NCBI GenBank assembly: GCA_009779015.1
Contig: WRFC01000004.1
Span: forward strand, 1-18,945
Origin: Coriobacteriia bacterium
Lineage (GTDB): Bacteria > Actinomycetota > Coriobacteriia > Coriobacteriales > UBA8131
Reading direction: 5' to 3'
Length of the DNA: 18,945 nt
The notes beneath the pieces are model-generated. The model ran no database searches. It was not told the DNA's origin and saw nothing but the letters and a program-made list of their open reading frames with translations. This document shows positions 7,985 to 14,958 of this stretch, piece after piece (the first letter of the stretch is position 1; each line of letters starts with the position of its first letter). Position numbers and translations under genes: made by a program.

Positions 7985-9019
7985 TTAATTGAACTTGAAG
8001 ATCTTTTGGGCGATGCGGTAGCCCGATATGGCAATTTGGCGCCCCGGCCCGCCCGGCAGGTTGCCGGCGATGCCCAGCCCGCTGCCGCGCAGGCGGTTAT
8101 AGGCCTGGGGGTCGTGCTGCTCGAGGTAGCCCCAGAGCTCTTTGCGCTGCTTCTCAGAATCGGGCTGGTTAGAGATGCGCAGCAAAATCGACGAGATAGT
8201 CATCATCATCAGCAGGTAGTGGGTCATGTAGCGGCGCAGGCGCTTGGGCTCGATCTCGTGCAGCTGAAAGGCGTCGATCATGGTGCGCGTGATAAAGAGC
8301 TGCTGGTCGATGCGGGCGATCATGATCGACTCTGAGACCGACTGCCCCTCGCGGCCGATATAGTAGTGATAAACGTCGATGTCCAGGTAATAGAGCGTTT
8401 GCACCGACGGCAGGGGCAGGTAGACGAAGATGTTATCGACGTAAAAGGTGTGGGTCGGCAGCTTCAGGCCCATCGAGCGCAACACCTCGGTGCGGTAGAA
8501 GGCGGCATGCATGAGGATGTTCTGGTACGGCTTAAAGAGCCCGACCTCGTCCCAGCAAAAGATGCGCCCGACCGGAAGTACCTTGGTAAAGCTGATGCGC
8601 CTCTGCTCGCCCAGGTGCAGCTTTTCGTAGACGTAGTTGGCTAACAGCAGGTCCGGCGAGCTGCCGCTCTCTGACAGGCCTAAGAGCGTCTTCAGGAGAA
8701 GGGCAAGGGCCTGGACGTTCAGCCAGTCGTCGGCGTCCACTACTTTAAAGTACTCGCCCTTGGCCTCGGCCAGGCCGGTGTTGACCGCACCGCCATGGCC
8801 GGCGTTGGCCTGGTGGATGGCGCGGATGGCCTGGGGCTCTTGCCTGGCCCAGTAGTCCACGCGCTCGCGCGTCTCGGCATCGGGCGAGCCGTCGTCGACG
8901 AGGATGACCTCAAAGCGGCCAGCGATACCGGCCGACCCGGCCAAGATGCTCTGCACGCAGTTATCTAAGAAGTCCGCCACCTGGTAGCAGGGGACAACAT
9001 AGCTGATCAGGATGCTCAT
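7985..9019 (-). CDS. Family 2 glycosyltransferase
   Basis: 344 residues, GT-A fold. It starts ISYVVPCYQVADFLDNCVQSIL, has the nucleotide-binding VDDGSPD at residues 41-47, NAGHGGAVNTGL at 71-83, and the metal-binding acidic motif DADDW at 95-99. These are typical of GT2 enzymes that transfer a sugar from an NDP-sugar to a growing surface glycan. The gene follows UDP-galactopyranose mutase directly: the upstream stop is at 9020-9022 and this ATG is at 9017-9019. It could therefore be a galactofuranosyltransferase, though this is inferred from context only. It lacks obvious transmembrane helices. The 48-bp gap to the S58 gene holds no convincing terminator. Confidence 0.88.
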   Translation of the reverse strand: MSILISYVVPCYQVADFLDNCVQSILAGSAGIAGRFEVILVDDGSPDAETRERVDYWARQEPQAIRAIHQANAGHGGAVNTGLAEAKGEYFKVVDADDWLNVQALALLLKTLLGLSESGSSPDLLLANYVYEKLHLGEQRRISFTKVLPVGRIFCWDEVGLFKPYQNILMHAAFYRTEVLRSMGLKLPTHTFYVDNIFVYLPLPSVQTLYYLDIDVYHYYIGREGQSVSESIMIARIDQQLFITRTMIDAFQLHEIEPKRLRRYMTHYLLMMMTISSILLRISNQPDSEKQRKELWGYLEQHDPQAYNRLRGSGLGIAGNLPGGPGRQIAISGYRIAQKIFKFN

Positions 9020-10312
9020 TCAGGCCTCCAGGATGCCATCGGCCAAGGCCAAGGCGCGCTCGACAATCTGGTCGATGTTGTAGTACCGGTACTCGGCCAG
9101 GCGGCCGGCCAGATAGAAGTCGGGCAGGCGCTGAAAGAGCGCTTTGTATGAGTCGTAGGCGGCCTGGTTGGCTTCGGTGAAGACCGGGTAGTAGGGTATC
9201 TGGGACTGCGGGTCAAGAAAAGCCCGCGGGTACTCTTCGGCCACCGTCGTGACCTCGAGGTCCTGGCCGGTCAGCCAGGTGTACTCGGTGGTGCGCGTAT
9301 AATCCTCTGAGACCGTGAAGTTGACCGTCCCGCAGGGCTGGACGTGCTTTTGCGGGTAGCGCCGGTAAACGAAGTCGAGCGAGCGGTAGGGCAGTTGGCC
9401 AAAGCGGTAGCCGGCCAGCTCGTCTAAGGCCCCCGTGTAGATGACGAGCCCGTTGTAGGCCTTGCCCTGCAGCGTGATGGCCGTAAAAGGCGCGTCGGCC
9501 GTGTCGGCCGTGCCGCTGCCAGCCGCGCCGCCGTCTGGGCCAGCGCCAGCCACGCCCTTCTCCCCCACTGAACTCAGTTGCAGGTGCGCATCGGTCACGG
9601 CATCGGTATTCAAGAAGATGTCAATGCCTGGATAGTCGAGCAGCCTCTGAAACAGCGCGGTATAGCCCTCGGCCGGCATGCCCTGGTAACGGTCTTGAAA
9701 ATAGCGGTTGTCGCGGCCGACCAAGACCGGCACACGCGCCGTTACGGCCGGGTCGATCTCTTCGGGGCTGAGCCCCCACTGCTTCATCGTGTAGTAGACG
9801 AAGACCTTCTCGTAGACATAGTCGGCCAGCTCTTTGAGCAGGCCGTTCTTTTGCTCGCGCAGCTCGAGGATCGTGACCTTGCTGCCTTCGGGGTAAGCCG
9901 CCAGCAGGGCGGCCTTGAGGGCGTCGGCCTTCTCGGTCGCAAAGCTCTGCTCGATGGAGTTCAGGTTGAAGGGCACCGGTATGTAGTTGCCGTCGATAAA
10001 GGCCAGGACCTCGTGCCGATAGGCCAGCCAGTCTGTGAAGCGCGAGAGGTAGCCATGGACGCGCTCGGACCCTGTATGGTAGATATGTGGGCCAAACTCG
10101 TGGATCAGCACACCCTGGCTGTCTAGGCAGTCAAAGGCATTGCCGCCGATTTGCGGCCGTCGTTCGAGGATGGCGACCCTGAGCTCGCCACGTTCGGCCA
10201 ACTCACGTGCTAAAACGGACCCGGCAAAACCAGATCCGACCACCACCGCATCATAACTGACAAGATCTATCGCGTCTGGCAACGCCGCGTACGTGCAGGT
10301 CTTGGAAGCCAT
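9020..10312 (-). CDS. glf: UDP-galactopyranose mutase
   Basis: 430 residues. The N-terminal FAD dinucleotide-binding motif is clear (VVVGSGFAGSVLARELAERG, Gly26/28/31), followed by Glu50 and RRPQIGGNAF. The family motif HEFGPHIYHT and downstream PVPFNLNSIEQSF and RYYNIDQIVERAL are also present. The enzyme converts UDP-galactopyranose to UDP-galactofuranose, the precursor for galactofuranose in cell-surface glycans. Start ATG 10312 has an AAGGAG site upstream, and TACAAT further upstream could be its -10 element. A Gly/Ala-rich insert at roughly residues 252-278 is extra compared with the compact family core and is probably a surface loop. It forms a two-gene unit with the glycosyltransferase. 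Confidence 0.93.
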   Translation of the reverse strand: MASKTCTYAALPDAIDLVSYDAVVVGSGFAGSVLARELAERGELRVAILERRPQIGGNAFDCLDSQGVLIHEFGPHIYHTGSERVHGYLSRFTDWLAYRHEVLAFIDGNYIPVPFNLNSIEQSFATEKADALKAALLAAYPEGSKVTILELREQKNGLLKELADYVYEKVFVYYTMKQWGLSPEEIDPAVTARVPVLVGRDNRYFQDRYQGMPAEGYTALFQRLLDYPGIDIFLNTDAVTDAHLQLSSVGEKGVAGAGPDGGAAGSGTADTADAPFTAITLQGKAYNGLVIYTGALDELAGYRFGQLPYRSLDFVYRRYPQKHVQPCGTVNFTVSEDYTRTTEYTWLTGQDLEVTTVAEEYPRAFLDPQSQIPYYPVFTEANQAAYDSYKALFQRLPDFYLAGRLAEYRYYNIDQIVERALALADGILEA

Positions 10313-10416
10313 TATGCTCCTTGCGCATCAACTCAGGCTTGAAAGCGTTTTTCTTGTGTTGAACATTGTAGCGCTTTGGCTTTTTTGGGGTCGGCCAGGC
10401 TGGCTGCCCGAATGGC

Positions 10417-10449
10417 GGCCAACAGACGGCCAACAGACGGCCAACAGAC
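10417..10449. repeat. Three perfect tandem copies of an 11-bp repeat
   Basis: GGCCAACAGAC occurs three times head-to-tail at 10417-10427, 10428-10438 and 10439-10449, in the intergenic region between the divergent glf and pta genes. The 11-bp period is about one helical turn, so the copies would present the same DNA face. The function is unknown; regulator sites or simple slippage are both possible. Confidence 0.9.
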
Positions 10450-10498
10450 GGTCGGGGCCGGCCTGCGCTTCTTACCCTAATCGGCTGTCGGCAGCTCA

Positions 10499-10544
10499 TT
10501 ATCTGCTAGCATATGCTTATCTTATCTGCCAGTTTGTGCAGATA
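10499..10544 (+). promoter_or_regulatory. Direct and inverted repeat upstream of pta
   Basis: TTATCTGC occurs at 10499-10506 and again at 10522-10529, and its complement GCAGATA lies at 10538-10544. The second and third elements can form a 7-bp hairpin about 35 bp before the pta start. This could be an operator or leader structure. No confident -35/-10 pair could be fixed around it. Confidence 0.4.
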
Positions 10545-10577
10545 GCAGTCAGAGTGAGATGGAAAGGATGGTTTTAG

Positions 10578-11579
10578 ATGAGCGGCTTTTTAGAGCAGAC
10601 CATTGCCCGGGCCAAATCAGACATTCAGAACATCGTCTTGCCCGAGGGCAGCGATGTGCGGACGCTCGAGGCTGCCGTCCAGGCAAGGCAGCTCGGGATT
10701 GCAAATGTCACAGTGCTCAGCGCAGGCGACAACGAGCTCTTGGGGAAATACGACCTGACGGGCATCCAGGTCATCGACCCGGCCACGTCGCCCGACGCCG
10801 AGGCCTATGCCCAAGACCTTTTTGAGATGCGCCGACAGAAGGGGCTGACCCTCGAGCAGGCCCGCGAGCTGGTCAAAGACGAGCTTTACTACGGCGTCAT
10901 GATGGTGCGCAAAGGCGCGGCCGACGGCATGGTGGCCGGTGCCGCCCATGCCACCAGCGACGTTTTGCGTCCCTGCCTGCAGATCTTGAAGACGCGCCCA
11001 GGGACCAAGCTGGTCTCGTCGTTCTTTGTCATCGTCGTGCCGGATTGCGAGTTTGGGCACGAGGGCATCTTTGTCTTTGCCGACTGCGGGCTGGTGCAAT
11101 ACCCCGATGCCGAGGAGCTGGCCGCGATTGCCGTCAGCTCGGCCGAGAGCTTTAAAAACCTGGTCGGCGCCGAGCCGGTGGTGGCCATGCTCTCGCACTC
11201 CACCAAGGGCAGTGCCAAGGGCCAGTCCATCGACCGGGTGGTGGCCGCCACGGCACTGGCACACGAGCTCGACCCCGAGCTGGCGCTGGATGGCGAGTTT
11301 CAGTTCGATGCGGCCATCGTGCCTGCCATCGGCGCCTCTAAGGCGCCCGGCTCGACTGCGGCCGGCCTGGCCAACGTCTTGATCTTTCCCGACCTCGACT
11401 CGGGCAACATCGCCTACAAGCTGGCCCAGCGGCTGGCCAAGGCCGAGGCCTATGGGCCGGTCACGCAAGGCATCGCCAAGCCCGTCAACGACCTCTCGCG
11501 GGGCGCTTCGGCCGACGACATCGTCGGCGTCATCGCCATCACGGCCGTGCAGGCACAAGGCCAAAAAAGCAATAAATAG
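10578..11579 (+). CDS. pta: Phosphate acetyltransferase
   Basis: 333 residues, the length of the short-form enzyme. Family segments are visible: IVLPEGSDVRTLEAA, ADGMVAGAAHATSDVLRP, MLSHSTKGSAKG, DGEFQFDAAIVP, and KAPGSTAAGLANVLIFPDLDSGNI. The enzyme interconverts acetyl-CoA and acetyl phosphate, giving ATP with acetate kinase or feeding acetate assimilation. An AAGGA site lies about 10 nt before the ATG. No acetate kinase gene follows; the next gene is DUF1638. This is the only gene in the window that ends in TAG. If that codon were read through, the protein would gain one pyrrolysine plus 18 residues and stop at a TGA overlapping the next gene's ATG. Confidence 0.93.
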   Translation: MSGFLEQTIARAKSDIQNIVLPEGSDVRTLEAAVQARQLGIANVTVLSAGDNELLGKYDLTGIQVIDPATSPDAEAYAQDLFEMRRQKGLTLEQARELVKDELYYGVMMVRKGAADGMVAGAAHATSDVLRPCLQILKTRPGTKLVSSFFVIVVPDCEFGHEGIFVFADCGLVQYPDAEELAAIAVSSAESFKNLVGAEPVVAMLSHSTKGSAKGQSIDRVVAATALAHELDPELALDGEFQFDAAIVPAIGASKAPGSTAAGLANVLIFPDLDSGNIAYKLAQRLAKAEAYGPVTQGIAKPVNDLSRGASADDIVGVIAITAVQAQGQKSNK

Positions 11580-11632
11580 TCAAAGAGCAATTGCAAGAAA
11601 GCAGCGTCAGCTGTTATGGAGGCGAAAAAGAA

Positions 11633-12376
11633 ATGAAGTTGAAATTCATCTGCTGCAATGTCTTTACCCGGATGGCCTGCCTGGCAGTCGCCCTCACAAA
11701 GAGCACGGTCGATCTGGAGTTCGTACCGATGAAGCTCCATATCGAGCCGGACCGGCTGCGCGACCGCCTGCAACAGATGATCGACCAGACCGACCAGTCC
11801 AGCGAGGACTACGACGCCATCGTGCTGGGCTTTGGTCTCTGCGGCAACTCGACGGCCGGCCTGGTGTCGCAAAAACACAAACTCGTGATACCCCGCGCCC
11901 ATGACTGCTGCACCTTGTTCATGGGCTCGGTGGACAGCTACCTAAAGAGGTTCAAGGGGCATCTGAGCGCCGGCTGGAGCTGCCATGGCTACATCGAGCG
12001 CGACGATGCCCTGTGCGCGGCCACCGACATGTACGAGGCCAATGGCTTCAACCAGACCTTTGAAGAGCTGGTCGAGGCCTATGGCGAAGACGACGCCCGC
12101 TATGTCTGGGACATCATGCATCCGATCGACATCAACGAGCCGCACATCTACATCAAGGTCGACCCCTTTGAGGACATGGGCTTTTACGAGCGCTTTCAGG
12201 TCAAGGCCGAAGAAGACGAAAAGAAGCGCGATTACCACAAAGGCACCGATGTGCCCCAGGGCTCGTCACGCCTGCTCAAGAAGCTTATGGATGGCGACTG
12301 GGATGAGGAGTTCGGCGTCTTTCTGCCGGGGCAGGCGATCGAGCCCAGCTACGACCTCGAAAAGGTCTTCATCTAA
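11633..12376 (+). CDS. DUF1638 family protein
   Basis: 247 residues. The start at 11633 is chosen for the GGAGG site 10 nt upstream; a TTG start at 11591 is less likely. The sequence matches the DUF1638 pattern: FICCNVFTRMA, GFGLCGNSTAGLVS, VIPRAHDCCTLFMGS and GWSCHGY. Conserved-looking Cys7, Cys8, Cys70, Cys92, Cys93, Cys117 and His90 could bind a metal or cofactor (inference). The function of the family is unknown. From memory, its members are often encoded near corrinoid-dependent methyltransferases in methanogens and acetogens, which suits its position here, convergent with the trimethylamine operon and 53 bp after pta. It has no signal peptide and is likely cytoplasmic. Confidence 0.85.
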   Translation: MKLKFICCNVFTRMACLAVALTKSTVDLEFVPMKLHIEPDRLRDRLQQMIDQTDQSSEDYDAIVLGFGLCGNSTAGLVSQKHKLVIPRAHDCCTLFMGSVDSYLKRFKGHLSAGWSCHGYIERDDALCAATDMYEANGFNQTFEELVEAYGEDDARYVWDIMHPIDINEPHIYIKVDPFEDMGFYERFQVKAEEDEKKRDYHKGTDVPQGSSRLLKKLMDGDWDEEFGVFLPGQAIEPSYDLEKVFI

Positions 12377-12386
12377 CACTCGGGCG

Positions 12387-12421
12387 GGAATGCAAGGGCC
12401 TGTTTGGGGCCCTTGCATTCC
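12387..12421. terminator. Hairpin between convergent genes
   Basis: A perfect 14-bp stem (arms 12387-12400 and 12408-12421) with a 7-nt loop lies 10 bp after the DUF1638 stop and 65 bp after the permease stop on the other strand. Neither side has a proper T tract, so it may act as a weak shared terminator or an RNA 3'-end stabiliser. Confidence 0.6.
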
Positions 12422-12485
12422 GCACCATGCAGAAGAAACGTCTCTTTTCTCCCCCTGAAAAACGTTAGAAGACGGCTTTGGGCGA

Positions 12486-13973
12486 TTAGGTCGTAGCGTT
12501 GGCCTCGACCGGCGCCTCTGTGTCTTTGAGCTTTTTCAGGTTCTGCCATCTCGCCAATAGCCAAAGCGGGATAAAGAGGCAGATGATGACGACACCGATC
12601 AGCACGTCTGTTATACCGTAGTCGATGAGGTTCAGATAGACGGTGCCGATAATGTAGAACGGTATCTGGATGATGCCGAAGGCCAGCGCCACGCCGACCC
12701 AGATCTTGGGCGCGTGAAAGACCTGCGCGTCATCGATCTTTTGGTTTTTGAAGTTGCGCGAGGCCTTGACATAGGCAAACAGGGCAAGCCCGTTGGCGAT
12801 CACGTAGCCCAAGGCCGCGGCCGCCAGAATCGAGCCGGCCGAATCGCCTAGGGCGATGATGCCCAAATTCAAGATAGACACCGTGACCATGCCGCCCATT
12901 GGCACGCCATGCTTGTTGCGCTTGCCAAAGATCTTTTGGATGTTGCCTTCTTCGGCCATGCTGGCCATTGCGCTGCCCGAGCCTAAAAGCGCCGTTTGGA
13001 TGATCATGACCATGGCGGCCAAGAGCATGATGATCGAGATAATGGCCCCGATGTTGCCCATCGAGATCTGTGCCAAGGCCAGCATCGGGTCGTTGTAGTT
13101 GGCGGCCAGGCCGTCCATCCCCAGCACCCCGGTACAGGCCGTCTGCACTAAAAAGTACGAGAAGATGCAGACCAGGCCGCAACCGAAGAGCGCCTTGGGG
13201 ATATCTTTGCGCGGCTTCTTGTACTGCGGTGCATAGATGGCCGCGGCCTCAAAGCCGCAGGCGCTCCATTGCGCCAGCGCCAGTATCCCGATAAAGAAGA
13301 TCACCCCGGTGGCGTTCCAGCTCCAATCGGTCGGAAACATATGCTGGGTGATGTTGGACATCTGAAAGTGCCCGCTGAAAAGCCCGGCGATCGAGATCAC
13401 GAAAAGCGGTACCAACGACAGCACCGCCAGCACATAGCCGACCACGGCGCCACCGCCAAAGCCGGCATAGTTGACCAGCATCAGCGCCGAAAAGACGAGC
13501 ACGCCGACAGCCAATGAGATGACTTTAGAGAACCAGGGGTTGGTGGCCGCAAAATCGTTCATCACCGGAATGATGCTGATCAGGTAATTGCCGATCAAGA
13601 TGGCAAAGACCGAGAGCACGGCGTTCCAGGTAAACCAGTAGTTCCAGGCACAAAAGCCGCCGATGAACTTGCCTAACCCGTATTGGTTCTTCTTCTCTCC
13701 CCCAAAGACCGCTTGCACGAAACCCGGTATGCCGATGGCATTCGGATAGCGCGAGGCCAGTTCGCCATAGGCGATGATCTGCATAAAGCCCTGAAAGACC
13801 GAGAGCATCCAGATGACGATGGCAAAAGCGCCGATCATGCTAGAGAAGACAGTGATAGACGGCAGAATCAAGACGGGCACGCCCAGGGCAATGGCCAGGC
13901 CGTGCCGCCAGCTCAAAGTCCGGTTGGGATCGTTGATACTGAGATCAACAGCGCTGTCTGCTGTTCTGCTCAT
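12486..13973 (-). CDS. APC-family permease, candidate trimethylamine transporter
   Basis: 495 residues with about twelve hydrophobic helices. The first helix region (WRHGLAIALGVPVLILPSITVFSSMIG) is the unwound-helix substrate region typical of APC-superfamily amino acid/amine permeases. It is the third gene of the minus-strand trimethylamine operon, so methylamine or trimethylamine uptake is the natural inference, parallel to the MttP/MtmP permeases of methanogens. Amino acid transport cannot be excluded from sequence. Start ATG 13973 has a GGGAGG site 8 nt upstream. A small ORF overlaps the start by 29 nt. The gap to mttC is 90 bp. Confidence 0.88.
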   Translation of the reverse strand: MSRTADSAVDLSINDPNRTLSWRHGLAIALGVPVLILPSITVFSSMIGAFAIVIWMLSVFQGFMQIIAYGELASRYPNAIGIPGFVQAVFGGEKKNQYGLGKFIGGFCAWNYWFTWNAVLSVFAILIGNYLISIIPVMNDFAATNPWFSKVISLAVGVLVFSALMLVNYAGFGGGAVVGYVLAVLSLVPLFVISIAGLFSGHFQMSNITQHMFPTDWSWNATGVIFFIGILALAQWSACGFEAAAIYAPQYKKPRKDIPKALFGCGLVCIFSYFLVQTACTGVLGMDGLAANYNDPMLALAQISMGNIGAIISIIMLLAAMVMIIQTALLGSGSAMASMAEEGNIQKIFGKRNKHGVPMGGMVTVSILNLGIIALGDSAGSILAAAALGYVIANGLALFAYVKASRNFKNQKIDDAQVFHAPKIWVGVALAFGIIQIPFYIIGTVYLNLIDYGITDVLIGVVIICLFIPLWLLARWQNLKKLKDTEAPVEANATT

Positions 13974-14022
13974 CTTTTCGCCTCCCCTCGGCCAAGTCTA
14001 TCGCCAAATATTCAATATGCAT
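13945..14022 (-). CDS. Small ORF (25 aa) overlapping the permease start
   Basis: ATG at 14022 is preceded by an AGGAGG site with 7-nt spacing, which is better than the permease's own site. The frame runs 25 codons (begins MHIEYLAIDLAEG) and stops at a TGA inside the permease gene, giving a 29-nt overlap. It resembles a leader peptide for translational coupling, but this is not proven and the peptide matches nothing I recognise. The start codon sits in an A+T-rich inverted repeat (CAAATAT / ATATTTG, 14005-14026) that could fold over it. Confidence 0.4.
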   Translation of the reverse strand: MHIEYLAIDLAEGRRKDEQNSRQRC

Positions 14023-14063
14023 ATTTGACCCTCCTAATTCATACCCCTCAAGCTTGCCCTCGC

Positions 14064-14699
14064 TTACTTGCCGACCAGTGCCTGCGCGGCATCGGCGGCT
14101 GAAGCAGCATCGATCGCATACTTGTCTGCACCGATGTCGCGGCAGTACTTATCGGTGATCGGAGTACCGCCGACCATCACCTTGACCTGGTCGCGCAGAC
14201 CGGCGGCGGTCAAGGCCTCGACGACCTTGCCCATTTGCGCCATCGTCGTGGTCAGCATCGCCGACAAGGCCACGAGCTGCGCCTTGTGCTCTTTGACGGC
14301 CTGGACGATGGCTTCGGCCTTGACGTCTGCCCCGAGGTCGAGGCAGTCGAAGCCGACTCCCTCCATCATCAGTTTGACGAGGTTCTTGCCAATATCGTGG
14401 AGGTCGCCTTCGACCGTGCAGATCACGACCCGGCCGATTGGCTCGACGCCTTCGCTGACCAGCAGCGGCTTTAAGATCTCAACGCCGACGTTCAAGGCCT
14501 TGGCCGAGATCATGACCTCGGGCACAAAGACCTCATTGTTCTTGAACCGCTCGCCGACCACGGCCATGCCGGGCAGCAAGCCATCGTCCAAGACCTGTTG
14601 GGCCGTGGCTCCCCCGTCCAGGGCGCTATGCACGACTTCTGCAACTTCTTTTGCCTTGCCTTGTTGGACCAACAAAGACAGATCTTCAAATACGCTCAC
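14064..14699 (-). CDS. mttC: Trimethylamine corrinoid protein (MttC-like)
   Basis: 211 residues. The N-terminal half is the helical cap (methionine-synthase type; EVFVPEVMISAKALNVGVEI at 56-75). The C-terminal Rossmann half carries the base-off cobalamin-binding motif D99-x-H101-x-x-G104 (GDLHDIGKNLV), then LSAMLTTTM and VMVGGTPIT. Such proteins carry the methyl group on cobalt between a substrate methyltransferase, here MttB directly upstream, and a second methyltransferase. The start is a GTG at 14699 chosen for an AGGAG site. In-frame upstream sequence up to 14843 is Arg/Pro-rich, lacks family similarity and is taken as noncoding. A 259-bp gap separates it from mttB. Confidence 0.93.
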   Translation of the reverse strand: MSVFEDLSLLVQQGKAKEVAEVVHSALDGGATAQQVLDDGLLPGMAVVGERFKNNEVFVPEVMISAKALNVGVEILKPLLVSEGVEPIGRVVICTVEGDLHDIGKNLVKLMMEGVGFDCLDLGADVKAEAIVQAVKEHKAQLVALSAMLTTTMAQMGKVVEALTAAGLRDQVKVMVGGTPITDKYCRDIGADKYAIDAASAADAAQALVGK

Positions 14700-14958
14700 A
14701 ATGTCTCCTTTCCTCTTTTGCCTGCAATCTGGCTCTGGCGCTTTTATGGCCACGCCAGAAGAGCGCTGTTCAAGTCCTTGACCGGCTGCCTTTGCCGGGG
14801 CCGTTTGGCCAGCGCGCCTACGCCGGCCAGGTTGGCCGCTCATCCTTCTCTGCTGGCTTTTGGCTTTGCGGCCCGCGCGCGCCTACGCTCGCACCTTTAC
14901 GCCAAAACGCCTGCAGGTCAGTCAGGGCAAATACGGCAGCCGGCCCTGGCTTTTGCTT
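14700..14958 (-). other. mttB-mttC intergenic spacer with inverted repeats
   Basis: This G+C-rich 259-bp spacer contains a 7-bp hairpin just before mttC (TCTGGCG ... CGCCAGA on the minus strand), a GGCC-rich inverted repeat around 14809-14837, and the 11-mer GCGCGCCTACG twice on the plus strand (14812-14822 and near 14877-14887). No T tract was seen. It may tune the mttB to mttC ratio by processing or partial termination. No tRNA-like fold with a CTA anticodon was found. Confidence 0.45.

Noticed and set aside
10617..11564. 315-aa minus-strand ORF
   Set aside because: Antisense shadow of pta; no domain and no ribosome site.
14700..14843. N-terminal extension of the mttC frame to 14843
   Set aside because: Arg/Pro-rich, unlike any corrinoid protein N-terminus, and a GTG with a good AGGAG site lies at 14699.
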